Of a DNA stretch of 40,810 bases, positions 28,926-37,979 are shown piece by piece. The notes beneath the pieces are model-generated. The model did not search any database. It saw nothing but the letters and a program-made list of their open reading frames with translations, and was not told where the DNA came from. Source of the stretch: a virus; the IMG/VR virus record IMGVR_UViG_3300042303_000471, positions 1 through 40,810 of that record; one strand, written 5' to 3'. Each line of letters starts with the position of its first letter. Within the stretch, counting starts at the first letter, position 1. Both the position numbers and the translations under genes were made by a program.

Positions 28926-31306
28926 TCGAGATCGGCGCTGATCCTCGGAAGCTGTTCACCGGCCTCGACACGCTCAGGAAGCACATCCGAAACGTCGGGG
29001 TCAGCATCAACAACGCCGGCGTCGGCGTCGTTGGTCTTGGGGTTGCGGCATCGGCACCGTTCGTCGGGGCGCTCGTCAAGTCATCGCAGTTTCAGGACAC
29101 GATGGCATCGGTTGCTGCCGTCACGGACGCTGTCGGCAACGACTTCGCGGCGCTCAAGCAAAAGGCAATGGACCTCGGTGCGACAACGAGCTTTACGGCT
29201 CAAGAAGTCGCAGACGGGATGCAAGCGCTCGGGCAGGGAGGGTTCACCGTCAAGGAGACGTTGACCGGCATCGACGGAACACTGCTCCTGGCCCGGGCCG
29301 GGATGCTCGACCTGGGCGAGGCCACAAGCATCACGGTCGCGGCCTTGCGGTCGTTCAAGATGCCAACGGACCAGGCCGGCAAGGTCGCCGACGTACTGGC
29401 AAAGGGCGCGAATGCGTCCAATGCCTCGGTCCAGGGGCTTGGCGAGGGGCTGTCTATCACCGCCGGCATCGCCCAGGAGACTGGAGTCTCCCTCGAGGAG
29501 CTGACCGCGACGCTTGGCGTTCTGGCTGACCGAGGTGCCGGTGCGTCGGTGGCTGGCACAGCCATGCGACGAGTGATCATGGGCCTGACCGGGGAGCAGA
29601 AGAAGCTCAAGGCTTTGGGTGTTGAGGTCAAAGACCCCAAGACGGGCAAGCTCAAGCCGCTCATCGACATCCTGAAAGACCTGAACGAGAAGACCAAGGA
29701 TCTCGACTCGACCGAGAAGATCGCCAAGCTCGTTGACATCTTCGACACGTTTGGCGGCAACGCCATCGTGTCGCTGATGGGCGCAACGGACTCGCTGGAG
29801 ACGCTGACCGAGTCGCTGGAGAACAGCGAGGGGGCTGCCAAGAAGGCCGCCGACATCATGGAGAACACTCTGGGTGGGTCGTTCCGCATGCTCGACTCTG
29901 CGGTCGAGGCGATCTCTCTTGAGGTTGGCGACGCGCTCACGCCAAGCATCCGCGCGATGATGGACACGATGGCGGCAGCGGCTGGCGGCATCGCGATGTA
30001 TGCCCGCAACAACTCGGAAACCGTGATCCAGTTGGCAAAGATGGCTGCTGGCACTGTTGCTGCCGGCGGGGTGCTGATCGCGGTCGGCAGCACGATTCGG
30101 CTGACAGCGTTTTCGCTGGAGGGGCTTTCCGCGGCAGCGAAGCTGGCGCTCGCTCCGATCGGCCTGCTGGTGTCTTCTGGCAGGATGGTGATTGGGTCGA
30201 TGGTTGCTGTCGCTGCTGGGGTGTGGTCTACGGTCTCCGCAGTCATCGCCTACGGGGCGAACGTGGTAGCCACGGCTACGATGAGCGTGGCGGCTGCTGG
30301 GGGCTCTGCGGCTGCGTGGGCGGCTGCTGCGGCCCCTATCCTTCTGGTGGTTGGTGCGTTGGGGGCTGTGGCTGTCGGCCTGTCCTACGTCGCGAGCCGC
30401 GCCCAGGAGGTTCCGAGGGCTGCGGCTGGCGGAATCGAAAAAATGGGGCAGGGGTTCGACAAGGCTGCGGCTCGGGCCACTGCGGCGTTCACGGACATCC
30501 AGGCCACGGCTGTCACTGCCATGGCGGGCATCAACGACGCGATCGCAGCAGGCGACCTGTCGCTCGCCATGGACATCCTCTGGCAAGGCTTCTCTGCTGC
30601 GTGGCTTCGCGGCACCATCGAGGTGATGGGGTACGTGGACTACTTCACGGAGCGCACGCAGAACGCATTCGGCGATATGTATGCGTCGATGGTCGAGGGG
30701 CTGATGGGCGGCACCAACACGATTGCGAGCCTCTGGCAGAGCTTCACGGGCTCGATCTACGACATCTGGACCGGTGGAGTGGACAAGCTTGTCGAGTACT
30801 GGAACGCGATCACCGCTCCGATCAAGAGGGTTCTCGACACCATCCGCAGCTACTTTGACGGCTCGATGGACTACGAGGCTGTCGCGAAGGCCGCAAAGGC
30901 CGCCAACGACAACGCCAAGAAGGAGCGAGCAAGCCGGACGCAGCAACGAGCTGGCGATCGCCAGAAGCAGGCAGCCGAAGCAGTCGCCGGCCTCTCGGCT
31001 CTGTCGGAAACCGCTCGCCGTCAGCGAGAAGCGAAGGCCGCGCCTGCCATGAGCATCGAGGAGGTTGCCGCCGTCGCTGCCGCCAAGAGGGAAGAGCAGA
31101 AACAGCAGGTCGCCATGGAGCAGATGGACCGGGCAGGCGAAGCGGTCGGCCAGGAGTCTGCAAAGTTCAGCAGCGCTGGCACGTTCGCAGCAGACGCAAT
31201 CAGCGGCATGGGCTATTCGGACACGCTGTCCGACAGGATGGTCAACGCAGCCGAGAGAACCGCCAGAGCCACGGAAAAGATCGCAAACGCGGAGTTTGGA
31301 ACATGA
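28889..31306 (+). CDS. Tail tape measure protein
   Basis: 805 residues. It has the TP901-type tape-measure core: residues about 50-260 with F-Q-D-T-M-A-S-V-A-A-V-T-D, L-K-Q-K-A-M-D-L-G-A-T-T-S-F-T-A-Q-E-V, A-L-G-Q-G-G-F and G-L-G-E-G-L-S-I-T-A. Two or more hydrophobic helices follow (about 385-500), then a charged coiled-coil end. It sets tail length. The start overlaps the T-domain gene by 37 bases. For a tape measure it is short, so the tail should be moderate in length. Confidence 0.92.
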   Translation: MSSAAIRAGQAVVEIGADPRKLFTGLDTLRKHIRNVGVSINNAGVGVVGLGVAASAPFVGALVKSSQFQDTMASVAAVTDAVGNDFAALKQKAMDLGATTSFTAQEVADGMQALGQGGFTVKETLTGIDGTLLLARAGMLDLGEATSITVAALRSFKMPTDQAGKVADVLAKGANASNASVQGLGEGLSITAGIAQETGVSLEELTATLGVLADRGAGASVAGTAMRRVIMGLTGEQKKLKALGVEVKDPKTGKLKPLIDILKDLNEKTKDLDSTEKIAKLVDIFDTFGGNAIVSLMGATDSLETLTESLENSEGAAKKAADIMENTLGGSFRMLDSAVEAISLEVGDALTPSIRAMMDTMAAAAGGIAMYARNNSETVIQLAKMAAGTVAAGGVLIAVGSTIRLTAFSLEGLSAAAKLALAPIGLLVSSGRMVIGSMVAVAAGVWSTVSAVIAYGANVVATATMSVAAAGGSAAAWAAAAAPILLVVGALGAVAVGLSYVASRAQEVPRAAAGGIEKMGQGFDKAAARATAAFTDIQATAVTAMAGINDAIAAGDLSLAMDILWQGFSAAWLRGTIEVMGYVDYFTERTQNAFGDMYASMVEGLMGGTNTIASLWQSFTGSIYDIWTGGVDKLVEYWNAITAPIKRVLDTIRSYFDGSMDYEAVAKAAKAANDNAKKERASRTQQRAGDRQKQAAEAVAGLSALSETARRQREAKAAPAMSIEEVAAVAAAKREEQKQQVAMEQMDRAGEAVGQESAKFSSAGTFAADAISGMGYSDTLSDRMVNAAERTARATEKIANAEFGT

Positions 31307-32154
31307 GCATCGTTTGGACCGAAGAGACGCCAAGTCGAGAAGCGCAGATTTTTCGTCTCGGCAAGCGAGCCAAGTCGAGCATCGAGCGAAACTTCTTCGT
31401 CAGTGGCACGACGTCCGATCTCGCGGTGCACGCCTACGCAAACACGTACCTGACGACAAATCGCCTCTACTCGATCCCGCCGTACGTATTCCTTGTCGAT
31501 CACTATCGACTCGCGCACCTCGGCGCGGATGCGTGGAAGGTCACGGCGGTATTTGAGTCACTAGGGACTGACGCTGAGTCTCAGCCTGTACGGAAACGGC
31601 AGAGAACCTTCGACACGACAGGCGCGACGAAGCACATCACCAATGCGATATCAGAGAATCGATATGCCGCCCCAGGAGAAACAGCGCCCGACATGAAGGG
31701 GGCGATCAACGTGCGCGACGATGACGTTGCCGGCGTTGACGTTCCCGCAAGGCAGCTTTCATGGACTGAGACGTACGACGTGCCGAACTTCACGCTGACA
31801 TGGGACTACGTCAAGCTCCTGCGAACCATGACGGGTAAGGTCAACCTACAGCCCTTCCGCACCTTCGCTGCCGGCGAAGTCATGTTCCTGGGAGCGACAG
31901 GCTCCCACCAGTGGGATGACGAACGCGGCAACAGCCCGATCTCGCTGATGTACAAGTTTCTTGCTGGCGAAAACCTTGTGAGCCAATCGGTCGGTGACGT
32001 TCAGTTCGTGACCAAGGGAGCGCACGACTACTTGTGGATCGTCTACCGCGACGACACCACATCGGACCATCGATTCAAGGTGCCTCTTTACGTATACGTT
32101 GATCGCGTTGCCGAAGACGGCGACTTCTCAACCCTTGGGATCGGAACAACCTAA
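31303..32154 (+). CDS. Distal tail / baseplate-type protein
   Basis: 283 residues. It is beta-rich with G-V-D-V-P-A-R-Q-L-S-W-T-E-T-Y (about 146-160) and G-E-V-M-F-L-G-A-T-G (about 191-200). It follows the tape measure with an ATGA overlap, the place of distal-tail proteins. No named family is certain. Confidence 0.55.
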   Translation: MSIVWTEETPSREAQIFRLGKRAKSSIERNFFVSGTTSDLAVHAYANTYLTTNRLYSIPPYVFLVDHYRLAHLGADAWKVTAVFESLGTDAESQPVRKRQRTFDTTGATKHITNAISENRYAAPGETAPDMKGAINVRDDDVAGVDVPARQLSWTETYDVPNFTLTWDYVKLLRTMTGKVNLQPFRTFAAGEVMFLGATGSHQWDDERGNSPISLMYKFLAGENLVSQSVGDVQFVTKGAHDYLWIVYRDDTTSDHRFKVPLYVYVDRVAEDGDFSTLGIGTT

Positions 32155-33065
32155 TGCCGACACCAGACGGTCGAGTCTCTCCGGGCGACAACGTCTTTAC
32201 TGCGATGTCTGCGAGGCACGTGAACTCAGCGGTTGACGCTCGCGAGGGAGCAGAGGCTCGCGCGACATCCGTGACGGCGGTTTCGTCTCCACAGCCAAAT
32301 GCATCGAACTGTCGGCTCTTGGCAAAGAACAACGGCGCTTCGTTGCTGCCGATGTTCGGGGCCGCAAAGATCACTGGCATCGTCGGTGCGCCTGGCCCGG
32401 CCGCAACCCAGGCCGTCAACTCGCAGTTCAGGAGAAGCCCAACGCTGGCGATCACGACCGCAACTGCGGCATCGCCAACGGACTCTGTGGCGGTCACGCT
32501 TGAGCCGATCAAGCCGGGCCGCGTTGGGTGGGTTGCTGTGGCCGGCATCGTCCAGTGCGTTGCCTCCGTGACAGACGCCGCGCATACGAGGCTCGCGTTG
32601 GCGGCATCCTCGTCTCAGTTTGCGAGCGGTACGTCGGGCCAGCTTGAGCTTCTTTGGAAAGAGGGGGTTGGGTCTGGAAAGCTGGCACTCGCGAGGTTCT
32701 CGGCATCGGCCGCAGGCAGTTCCGTGAAGGTGTCAACGACAACCGCAGACTGGGGCAAGGGCTCGTCGCAGTCGTTCACGTTCTCTGGCGAGACGATCAC
32801 GGCCTACAACTACAGGTCAAAAGTTCTGTCGGGGAAGTGGGTTGCGATAGCCAAGGCAGACGACGGCCTCTACTACCTCATCGACTGCGAAATGGATCAG
32901 CAGTCTGTGGTCTGGGATGCTGCCATCGTCAGCACTACAAGCGGCGGGGTAACGTCGAGCAAGCTCAGGTTTAGCCGCAAGAAGGTCTGGGTTGTTTCCG
33001 TGGAAGAAGACACTCCGATCGACATTGGCTTGGCCGAGTGCGTCCCGACCTATACGGGTGGGTGA
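32154..33065 (+). CDS. Hypothetical tail protein
   Basis: 303 residues, rich in Ala, Ser, Thr and Val, beta-like in the last 200. It begins at the stop of the previous gene (TAATG). Composition and position fit a distal tail or adhesion protein. No recognised signature. Confidence 0.5.
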   Translation: MPTPDGRVSPGDNVFTAMSARHVNSAVDAREGAEARATSVTAVSSPQPNASNCRLLAKNNGASLLPMFGAAKITGIVGAPGPAATQAVNSQFRRSPTLAITTATAASPTDSVAVTLEPIKPGRVGWVAVAGIVQCVASVTDAAHTRLALAASSSQFASGTSGQLELLWKEGVGSGKLALARFSASAAGSSVKVSTTTADWGKGSSQSFTFSGETITAYNYRSKVLSGKWVAIAKADDGLYYLIDCEMDQQSVVWDAAIVSTTSGGVTSSKLRFSRKKVWVVSVEEDTPIDIGLAECVPTYTGG

Positions 33066-33066
33066 A

Positions 33067-33468
33067 ATGGGGCTCATCACTTTCAACGGGCAGCTTCTGG
33101 CGGCAGGCGGCGGGCTTGCAAACACGAAGGACTGCTGTTGCGGCGGACGATCGTGTTACTGCTTCACGCGAAGCGTCAACTACGCGACCGATGCGCGTTG
33201 GAGGAAGTGCTACCGAAACCCATACTTCGCAACCGCGCTAGGGATCTACATCTACCCGGACGGCATGCCCTGCGACGGATCCGAGAACGGAGTGATTTGT
33301 CCTCCAGGGGCTGCCGGGAGATACATTAGCGGCGGAACCTCTGGTCAAGTGGTCTTGAATTGCGGGTGCGGCAGCAGCACGCCGACTACGCAATTGAGCT
33401 TCAGCGCCACTCTAGTTACCAGTTTGTCCCAGTGGAATGCCTGCACCCCCGTGGGGACCCCGCCGTAA
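33067..33468 (+). CDS. Cysteine-rich small tail-region protein
   Basis: 133 residues with eleven cysteines. There is a C-C-C-G-G-R-S-C-Y-C cluster (about 23-32), and further Cys near 48, 68, 77, 98, 100 and 126. The spacing suggests disulphide bonds or metal binding. It lies in the distal tail region and its stop overlaps the next start (TAATG). Confidence 0.55.
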   Translation: MGLITFNGQLLAAGGGLANTKDCCCGGRSCYCFTRSVNYATDARWRKCYRNPYFATALGIYIYPDGMPCDGSENGVICPPGAAGRYISGGTSGQVVLNCGCGSSTPTTQLSFSATLVTSLSQWNACTPVGTPP

Positions 33469-33944
33469 TGCTCGTCCTTCTCGATGCCATCAAAGCCGTC
33501 ACGCACATGCGTCCGGCCGGATACGTCGCCGCCATCATGTACAGCGGCGTCGTTCGCGAGGAGCCTGGCCTCGGCTCCGTGGTTGACATCCCTGACGCTG
33601 CTTATTGGGACCTTGTCCGCAGGTACTCGCCGGCAGAGTTTCACGAGCGAATCGCCATCTACGCTTGCGGCCCGGGATGCCAGCTCAAGAAGTCTTTGGC
33701 GTGGTGGGGAGTGCGCAGCGACGGCTCTTGCGGCTGCGATGAATACGCGGCGCTGATGGATAGCTGGGGCGCTGATGAGTGCTGGCGGCGGCTCGAGGAA
33801 ATTGTTGAGCATCTTCGTTCAGCCGCAGCCAAGAAAGGCCTGCCTTTCATCGCCACAGCCGCCAGAATCCTTGTCAGCCGCGCTATCGAGGCGTCGAGGA
33901 AAGAGGTGGCCGGCATCACGGAAGGGTCGCAGCCCATCGAATAG
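33468..33944 (+). CDS. Tail-region protein with C-G-C-D-E-Y motif
   Basis: 158 residues from the ATG overlapping the previous stop. It has R-S-D-G-S-C-G-C-D-E-Y-A-A-L-M-D-S-W-G (about 84-102), followed by a helical C-terminal half and a G-L-P-F-I-A-T-A-A-R-I-L-V segment. I have an impression of similar proteins in planctomycete prophages, but no function is known. Confidence 0.5.
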   Translation: MLVLLDAIKAVTHMRPAGYVAAIMYSGVVREEPGLGSVVDIPDAAYWDLVRRYSPAEFHERIAIYACGPGCQLKKSLAWWGVRSDGSCGCDEYAALMDSWGADECWRRLEEIVEHLRSAAAKKGLPFIATAARILVSRAIEASRKEVAGITEGSQPIE

Positions 33945-33954
33945 CTTTGGCCGT

Positions 33955-33963
33955 GCTACACTC
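33955..33963 (+). promoter_or_regulatory. Extended -10 element TGCTACACT
   Basis: TGC then TACACT about 28 bases before the GTG at 33992 and 11 bases after the previous stop. No good -35 is visible, so this would be an extended -10 promoter. Confidence 0.35.
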
Positions 33964-33991
33964 CCGCCAAACCACACTCAAAGGAGCAACC

Positions 33992-34222
33992 GTGAGCATC
34001 GAGCGATCATCCGACTTCATCCTCCAGGCGGAGCAGCAGCTTGCAAAGGCAACCGCCGAAGAACGCCGCGCGAAAGACGAAGAGCTTCTTCGTGAGGCGG
34101 CAGACGCAGTGGCTTCCGTGAACGAGGCTGGCCGCCAGCACGTAACCGTGAGCGATCTTGCCATGCTCAGGCTTGCGGAAGCCCTGAGTCGCATGGCCCG
34201 GCCGCCACGACAAGCACCGTGA
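33992..34222 (+). CDS. Small helical hypothetical protein
   Basis: 76 residues from a GTG directly behind AAAGGAGC. Almost all helix: rich in Glu, Ala, Arg and Leu, with no Cys or Trp. It may form a coiled coil. No recognised family. Confidence 0.55.
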   Translation: MSIERSSDFILQAEQQLAKATAEERRAKDEELLREAADAVASVNEAGRQHVTVSDLAMLRLAEALSRMARPPRQAP

Positions 34223-34229
34223 GGCTTTG

Positions 34230-34457
34230 ATGCAGATCCCCGTTTCGTGCCGGCACAGGAAGACCAAGAACCGCATCGACATCATGGCCCCGCCGGGCAT
34301 GAACTACTCGATCGTGCGGTCACTGCTGCCTGATACGTGGGGCAGGATCACCAGCAACCGCACGCATAGAGTGTCAATGCAGACAATTCGCGAGGCAGCG
34401 GTGTATCATCGGCTCACCGTGTCAGCGATCAGGAAGATGTTGGAGAAGATGCCGTGA
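34230..34457 (+). CDS. Small basic hypothetical protein
   Basis: 75 residues from the ATG behind GAGG. The C-terminal half (T-I-R-E-A-A-V-Y-H-R-L-T-V-S-A-I-R) looks like a helix-turn-helix-like segment. Its stop overlaps the next GTG. Function unknown. Confidence 0.5.
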   Translation: MQIPVSCRHRKTKNRIDIMAPPGMNYSIVRSLLPDTWGRITSNRTHRVSMQTIREAAVYHRLTVSAIRKMLEKMP

Positions 34458-34927
34458 AAGCCAATCTCCAGCTACTCCTGTCAGCCATCAACATCGAGCA
34501 GGCACCGCTCGGGACTCGCCGCGAGTCGGTTTCGCAAATCAGCACAGGCGAGATCGGCGACGCAGACACCGACGCGGCCACTTACCACGCAACGCGCACT
34601 GTTGCCGCTGGAGGATTGGACTCCATCGACCTCAAGGAGACGGCTCGCGACATCCTTGGCGTTTCTGTTGGCGTTGCCTTTTCCGTGATCGAGATGGTTG
34701 CGGTCGAGAACTTGTCTTCTCTGTCCGGGGACATCCTTCACGTAGGCGCAAACCCAACGAACCGATCAGGCACGTACTCGGTGAGGCTCGACCCTGGCGC
34801 TTGGGCCGGCCTTTGCAACGGAGAGCCTGGATGGCCTGTCACTCAGGCCTCGCGGTATCTTCATATCGCGAACATGGGAACGAGAAGCATCAGTTACAGC
34901 ATCGTCATCATTGGCCGAAAGGAATAG
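34454..34927 (+). CDS. Beta-sandwich-like tail protein, paralogue of the next gene
   Basis: 157 residues from a GTG overlapping the previous stop. It contains V-A-A-G-G-L-D-S-I-D-L (about 51-61), then I-E-M-V-A-V-E-N and a glycine-rich D-I-L-H-V-G turn. The following gene has V-A-A-A-G-T-D-T-L-D-L and I-N-S-I-W-I-R-N in the same order, so the two are copies of one domain. Probably a virion surface or tail tip component. Confidence 0.55.
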   Translation: MKANLQLLLSAINIEQAPLGTRRESVSQISTGEIGDADTDAATYHATRTVAAGGLDSIDLKETARDILGVSVGVAFSVIEMVAVENLSSLSGDILHVGANPTNRSGTYSVRLDPGAWAGLCNGEPGWPVTQASRYLHIANMGTRSISYSIVIIGRKE

Positions 34928-34931
34928 AGCA

Positions 34932-35363
34932 ATGACATACCTTTTTCGCGGGTCGGTTTCTGTGAGCTCGATCATCACCGACGGCAGCGCAGTCGAGTCC
35001 GCAAACGTCTCGTATCCGATCGTTGCCGGGGAGTCTAACTTCCACTGGCAGGCGGATCGCGATGTTGCAGCGGCCGGCACCGACACGCTCGATCTGTCGG
35101 CGCTGCCTGTCGTGGTGTTTGGCGAGGACGCGACGGTTGGATTCGTCTCCATCAACTCTATCTGGATTCGCAACACCGGCGAAGGGCCGCTTGAGATGGA
35201 CTACGGGCAGATGGCCGTACTTCTCCCCGTCGGCGCTGTCGCCTTCTACAACCTCCCCTCCACCGGCGTGTCAACCGCTGCATCGGGAAGCTCCCTTGTG
35301 ATCACCGCAACGAACGCATCGTCCAGCTACGAAATCCTCATCGTTGGAGCAAAGGCCCAATGA
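34932..35363 (+). CDS. Beta-sandwich-like tail protein, paralogue of the gene before
   Basis: 143 residues from the ATG; GAAAGGA lies 8 bases upstream. It shares A-A-x-G-x-D-x-x-D-L, a central I-x-x-I/V-x-x-x-N strand and a final V-I-T-A-T-N strand with its neighbour. The stop overlaps the next gene. No named family. Confidence 0.55.
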   Translation: MTYLFRGSVSVSSIITDGSAVESANVSYPIVAGESNFHWQADRDVAAAGTDTLDLSALPVVVFGEDATVGFVSINSIWIRNTGEGPLEMDYGQMAVLLPVGAVAFYNLPSTGVSTAASGSSLVITATNASSSYEILIVGAKAQ

Positions 35364-35743
35364 CCGTCACACCCGACCAGCTCAACGCTCTTGTCTCGGC
35401 ATTCATCGCGAACGCTATCGCTCAGGCCCAAAATGGCATGACGTTCGCGAAGCTCGGGCGGCTCGTCATCGAGCTGCTACAGCTCTCGGTGTCTGGCCTT
35501 GAGTCCATCCCTGCCGACGGCAAGGACAAGAAGAAGTGGGCGCTGTCGCTGGTCGGGACGCTGTTTGACAGCGTGGCCGGCTTTGCTGTCCCGGTGTACC
35601 TCCAGCCATTCTGGTTCGTCGCCAAGCCGGGCGTCCGCATTCTCGTGTTGGCGCTCGCCGACGGTGCGCTTGAGCAAGTCCTGCGCATCGTGAGAACGAC
35701 CATCCCCAACCCAGACATTCCGCAACCGGGAGTGCCAGCATGA
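35360..35743 (+). CDS. Hypothetical protein with hydrophobic segments
   Basis: 127 residues. Residues about 60-110 contain hydrophobic stretches (L-V-G-T-L-F...A-V-P-V-Y-L-Q-P-F-W-F-V, then I-L-V-L-A-L-A) that could be one or two membrane segments. It overlaps both neighbours by ATGA. It may begin the lysis module. Confidence 0.5.
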   Translation: MTVTPDQLNALVSAFIANAIAQAQNGMTFAKLGRLVIELLQLSVSGLESIPADGKDKKKWALSLVGTLFDSVAGFAVPVYLQPFWFVAKPGVRILVLALADGALEQVLRIVRTTIPNPDIPQPGVPA

Positions 35744-36375
35744 ACTCAGGAACCCTGATCGCGATTGCCTCCGCCGTCGCTTGGATGATGTGGACAAACG
35801 CCAAGAGGCCGTCTGGCAGCCCCGTAGGCCTCCCTCCGCTCCCAAGCGACACCTCGGACACCCTGCCGCTTCCGGGGCTTCCTGGGCCTCCTGCGGGCCT
35901 TTCCGGGACACCGTCAGTCCACCCCGCCATGGTTGCCATGATGCTGGTGCCGTGGGGGCTTGTCGCCTGGACACATTTGGTCCGGCCCACCCCTGGACCG
36001 CAACCCACCCCCGACGTCTCCAGAGACATCGACCTCCGCGGCGCGTGGGTCGGCGAGACAGCCGCCGAGGATGCCACCACGACCCAGTGCCTCATGGCCG
36101 ATCTGGCGTGGTTCATCGACGATGACCGCAAGAGCGCCAACCCAAGGCTCGTCACTGGATCCCAGATGGCCGAGCTGAGAGCCAAGGCCAGGCGAGGGTA
36201 CACGCACGGCATCAGCCTTGCGGATCGACAGCCTCGGGCTATCGATCTCATCGCCGCCTACCTCGACAAGGAGATCGGCAGCAAGGGCGGGCCGCTGACG
36301 GCCGAAGAGGTCGAGAAGTGGGTCCGCGCTCTGGACACGGTGTCAAAGGCGGCTGGTGAATCACTCGGGAGGTAA
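35740..36375 (+). CDS. Membrane-anchored proline-rich protein
   Basis: 211 residues. One N-terminal hydrophobic helix (residues about 4-18), then a Pro/Gly/Leu-rich linker with a further hydrophobic piece (about 62-78), then an acidic, helical cytoplasmic or periplasmic domain (about 95-210) ending A-G-E-S-L-G-R. It may be a lysis accessory or membrane adaptor. No family recognised. Confidence 0.5.
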   Translation: MNSGTLIAIASAVAWMMWTNAKRPSGSPVGLPPLPSDTSDTLPLPGLPGPPAGLSGTPSVHPAMVAMMLVPWGLVAWTHLVRPTPGPQPTPDVSRDIDLRGAWVGETAAEDATTTQCLMADLAWFIDDDRKSANPRLVTGSQMAELRAKARRGYTHGISLADRQPRAIDLIAAYLDKEIGSKGGPLTAEEVEKWVRALDTVSKAAGESLGR

Positions 36376-36377
36376 TC

Positions 36378-37529
36378 GTGACCCAACGAGCAAGGACCCT
36401 GACATGGACCGGCGTCGGAGCAGTCGTCCTGCTCGCGATCATCGGGACGCTTGCGGAGCGTGCCGCCAATCGCGCTCTCGACCGGATCGAGGCTCGGTTT
36501 GGATACGAGCCGAACCCAGAGGGAACAAAAGACGTTCTGGCTGAGTTTGGCCCCGAGGGCTTCTTCAAGAACGCCGGCGACGAAGCTATCGCCAAGGCGG
36601 AAGGCAAAGACACCTTCCTGTACCGCAGCGCCTACAAGGCTCACCAAGCGCTCTACGGCAAGCCTTGGGAGGTTGGGCGGCAGGGAATCGGCGACTGCAC
36701 TTCATGGGGATGGGGGCATGCGATCTGGATAGCGATGTGTGTGGATTGGGAGACAGGCCGTCTTGCCAACCCTCCGCCGATGGTCGCCACTGAAAGCGTC
36801 TACGGCGGCTCGAGGGTCGAGGCCAGATCGAAGGACGGCTCCGGGTCTTCTGCTGTTGGTGGCTGGAGCGACGGATCGTACGGAGCGGCGTGCGCGAGGT
36901 TCGTTCGCGATTGGGGTGTGGCGTTCAGGGAAAACGCCGGCGGCCACGACCTAACGACCTACTCGGCCGAGCGAGCGAAGCAGTGGGGAGCTTTTGGGAA
37001 TGGTGGCTCCGGAGACAAGGGCCGCTTCGATGTGTTCGTGAAGGCGCATCCCGCGCAGCACGTTGCAGCGATCAGGAACTTTGACGAGGCCGCTGCGGCC
37101 ATCGAGTCAGGGTTCCCGATTGCCGTCTGCTCCTCACAGGGCTTCTCGTCAAGCCTTTCCCCCGGTGGATACGCGGAGCCTAGCGGCACGTGGAACCACT
37201 GCATGTGCCTGATTTCCGTGAGGTACAAGAAGAACGGCTCGCCGGAAGACGCGCTGCTGTGCCTCAACTCTTGGGGGCCTTCGTGGATCGGATCGCAGGA
37301 GAACCGCTGGCCCGACGATATGCCCCGAGGGTCGTTCTGGATCAGACGGCCTGTCGTGAACCGGATGCTCGGCGGCGAGAGTACCGACTCGTTTGCGGTC
37401 GGGTCTGTCGGGGGCTTCTCCTGGCGGCCGGTCAACCACCGCGATTGGTTCCAGCCCGCACCGATCCTTGAGCCGGCCCGCCTCGGGCTGATGAATCACT
37501 CCAGTGGCACCTACTCACTCTCGCCGTGA
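36378..37529 (+). CDS. Papain-like (C1A) cysteine peptidase with N-terminal membrane anchor
   Basis: 383 residues from a GTG behind GGGAGG. One hydrophobic helix (about 13-25) is followed by a papain-family domain: G-I-G-D-C-T-S-W-G-W with nucleophile Cys107, N-H-C-M-C-L-I-S with His274, and L-C-L-N-S-W-G-P-S with Asn297. The order Cys-His-Asn and the N-S-W-G motif are diagnostic of C1A peptidases. Its position between membrane proteins suggests it is the lytic enzyme. That would be a protease instead of a peptidoglycan hydrolase, which would suit a host with a protein-rich envelope. The lysis role is inference. Confidence 0.85.
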   Translation: MTQRARTLTWTGVGAVVLLAIIGTLAERAANRALDRIEARFGYEPNPEGTKDVLAEFGPEGFFKNAGDEAIAKAEGKDTFLYRSAYKAHQALYGKPWEVGRQGIGDCTSWGWGHAIWIAMCVDWETGRLANPPPMVATESVYGGSRVEARSKDGSGSSAVGGWSDGSYGAACARFVRDWGVAFRENAGGHDLTTYSAERAKQWGAFGNGGSGDKGRFDVFVKAHPAQHVAAIRNFDEAAAAIESGFPIAVCSSQGFSSSLSPGGYAEPSGTWNHCMCLISVRYKKNGSPEDALLCLNSWGPSWIGSQENRWPDDMPRGSFWIRRPVVNRMLGGESTDSFAVGSVGGFSWRPVNHRDWFQPAPILEPARLGLMNHSSGTYSLSP

Positions 37530-37540
37530 AAGGCATCCCG

Positions 37541-37822
37541 ATGAGTCTCCCGAGAAGCACCGTTACCGCAATGGCATGCGCCGTGATTGTTGGGTGGTGG
37601 CTTGGTTCGTCGCCGGCAAGCCCCGTGAACCCCAATCCGCCAAAGCCTGATCGTCCGCTGGTCAGCGCCGTCGCACGGCTGACACGCGTCGTGGCGAGGC
37701 TTGGGCTGTGGGTCGCGATGTCGGCCGAGGCCCCGCCGAAGCAAGACGCCAGCCAGCGGCAGCTCGTTCACGGCGCTGGGCCTGATGGATTCCCTGCGGT
37801 CGATCACTCGGAGGGGTGGTGA
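37541..37822 (+). CDS. Small membrane or secreted protein in the lysis region
   Basis: 93 residues from the ATG behind GAAAGGC; a GTG at 37526 is an alternative. One hydrophobic segment (about residues 8-22) looks like an uncleaved signal or anchor, followed by a Pro-rich stretch and a second partly hydrophobic region (about 50-60). It overlaps the next gene (TGATG). A spanin- or holin-partner role is possible. Confidence 0.5.
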   Translation: MSLPRSTVTAMACAVIVGWWLGSSPASPVNPNPPKPDRPLVSAVARLTRVVARLGLWVAMSAEAPPKQDASQRQLVHGAGPDGFPAVDHSEGW

Positions 37823-37968
37823 TGGACCCAATCCTGTTTGAAATCGTTGCATGGATTGCCGGCCTTGCCGCCATCGGAAGCGCGGTTGGTGTCATCTTGG
37901 TTCTTGCGGCGTGGTGGCTGTTTGTCCGGCTGTCGGCGGCCATCTCGCAGTGGATCGACCACGGTTAA
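37822..37968 (+). CDS. Candidate holin, 48 residues
   Basis: The ATG overlaps the previous stop, and GGAGGGGTGG lies upstream. The 48 residues are mostly hydrophobic (one long or two short helices between about 3 and 40) with only a few charges. Size, hydrophobicity and position beside a lytic-type enzyme suit a small holin or antiholin. There is no sequence signature. Confidence 0.5.
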   Translation: MDPILFEIVAWIAGLAAIGSAVGVILVLAAWWLFVRLSAAISQWIDHG

Positions 37969-37979
37969 GGAGTCTTACG

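Noticed and set aside
29081-31333. 750-codon open frame on the minus strand
   Set aside because: Antisense shadow of the tape measure gene, with no recognisable protein.
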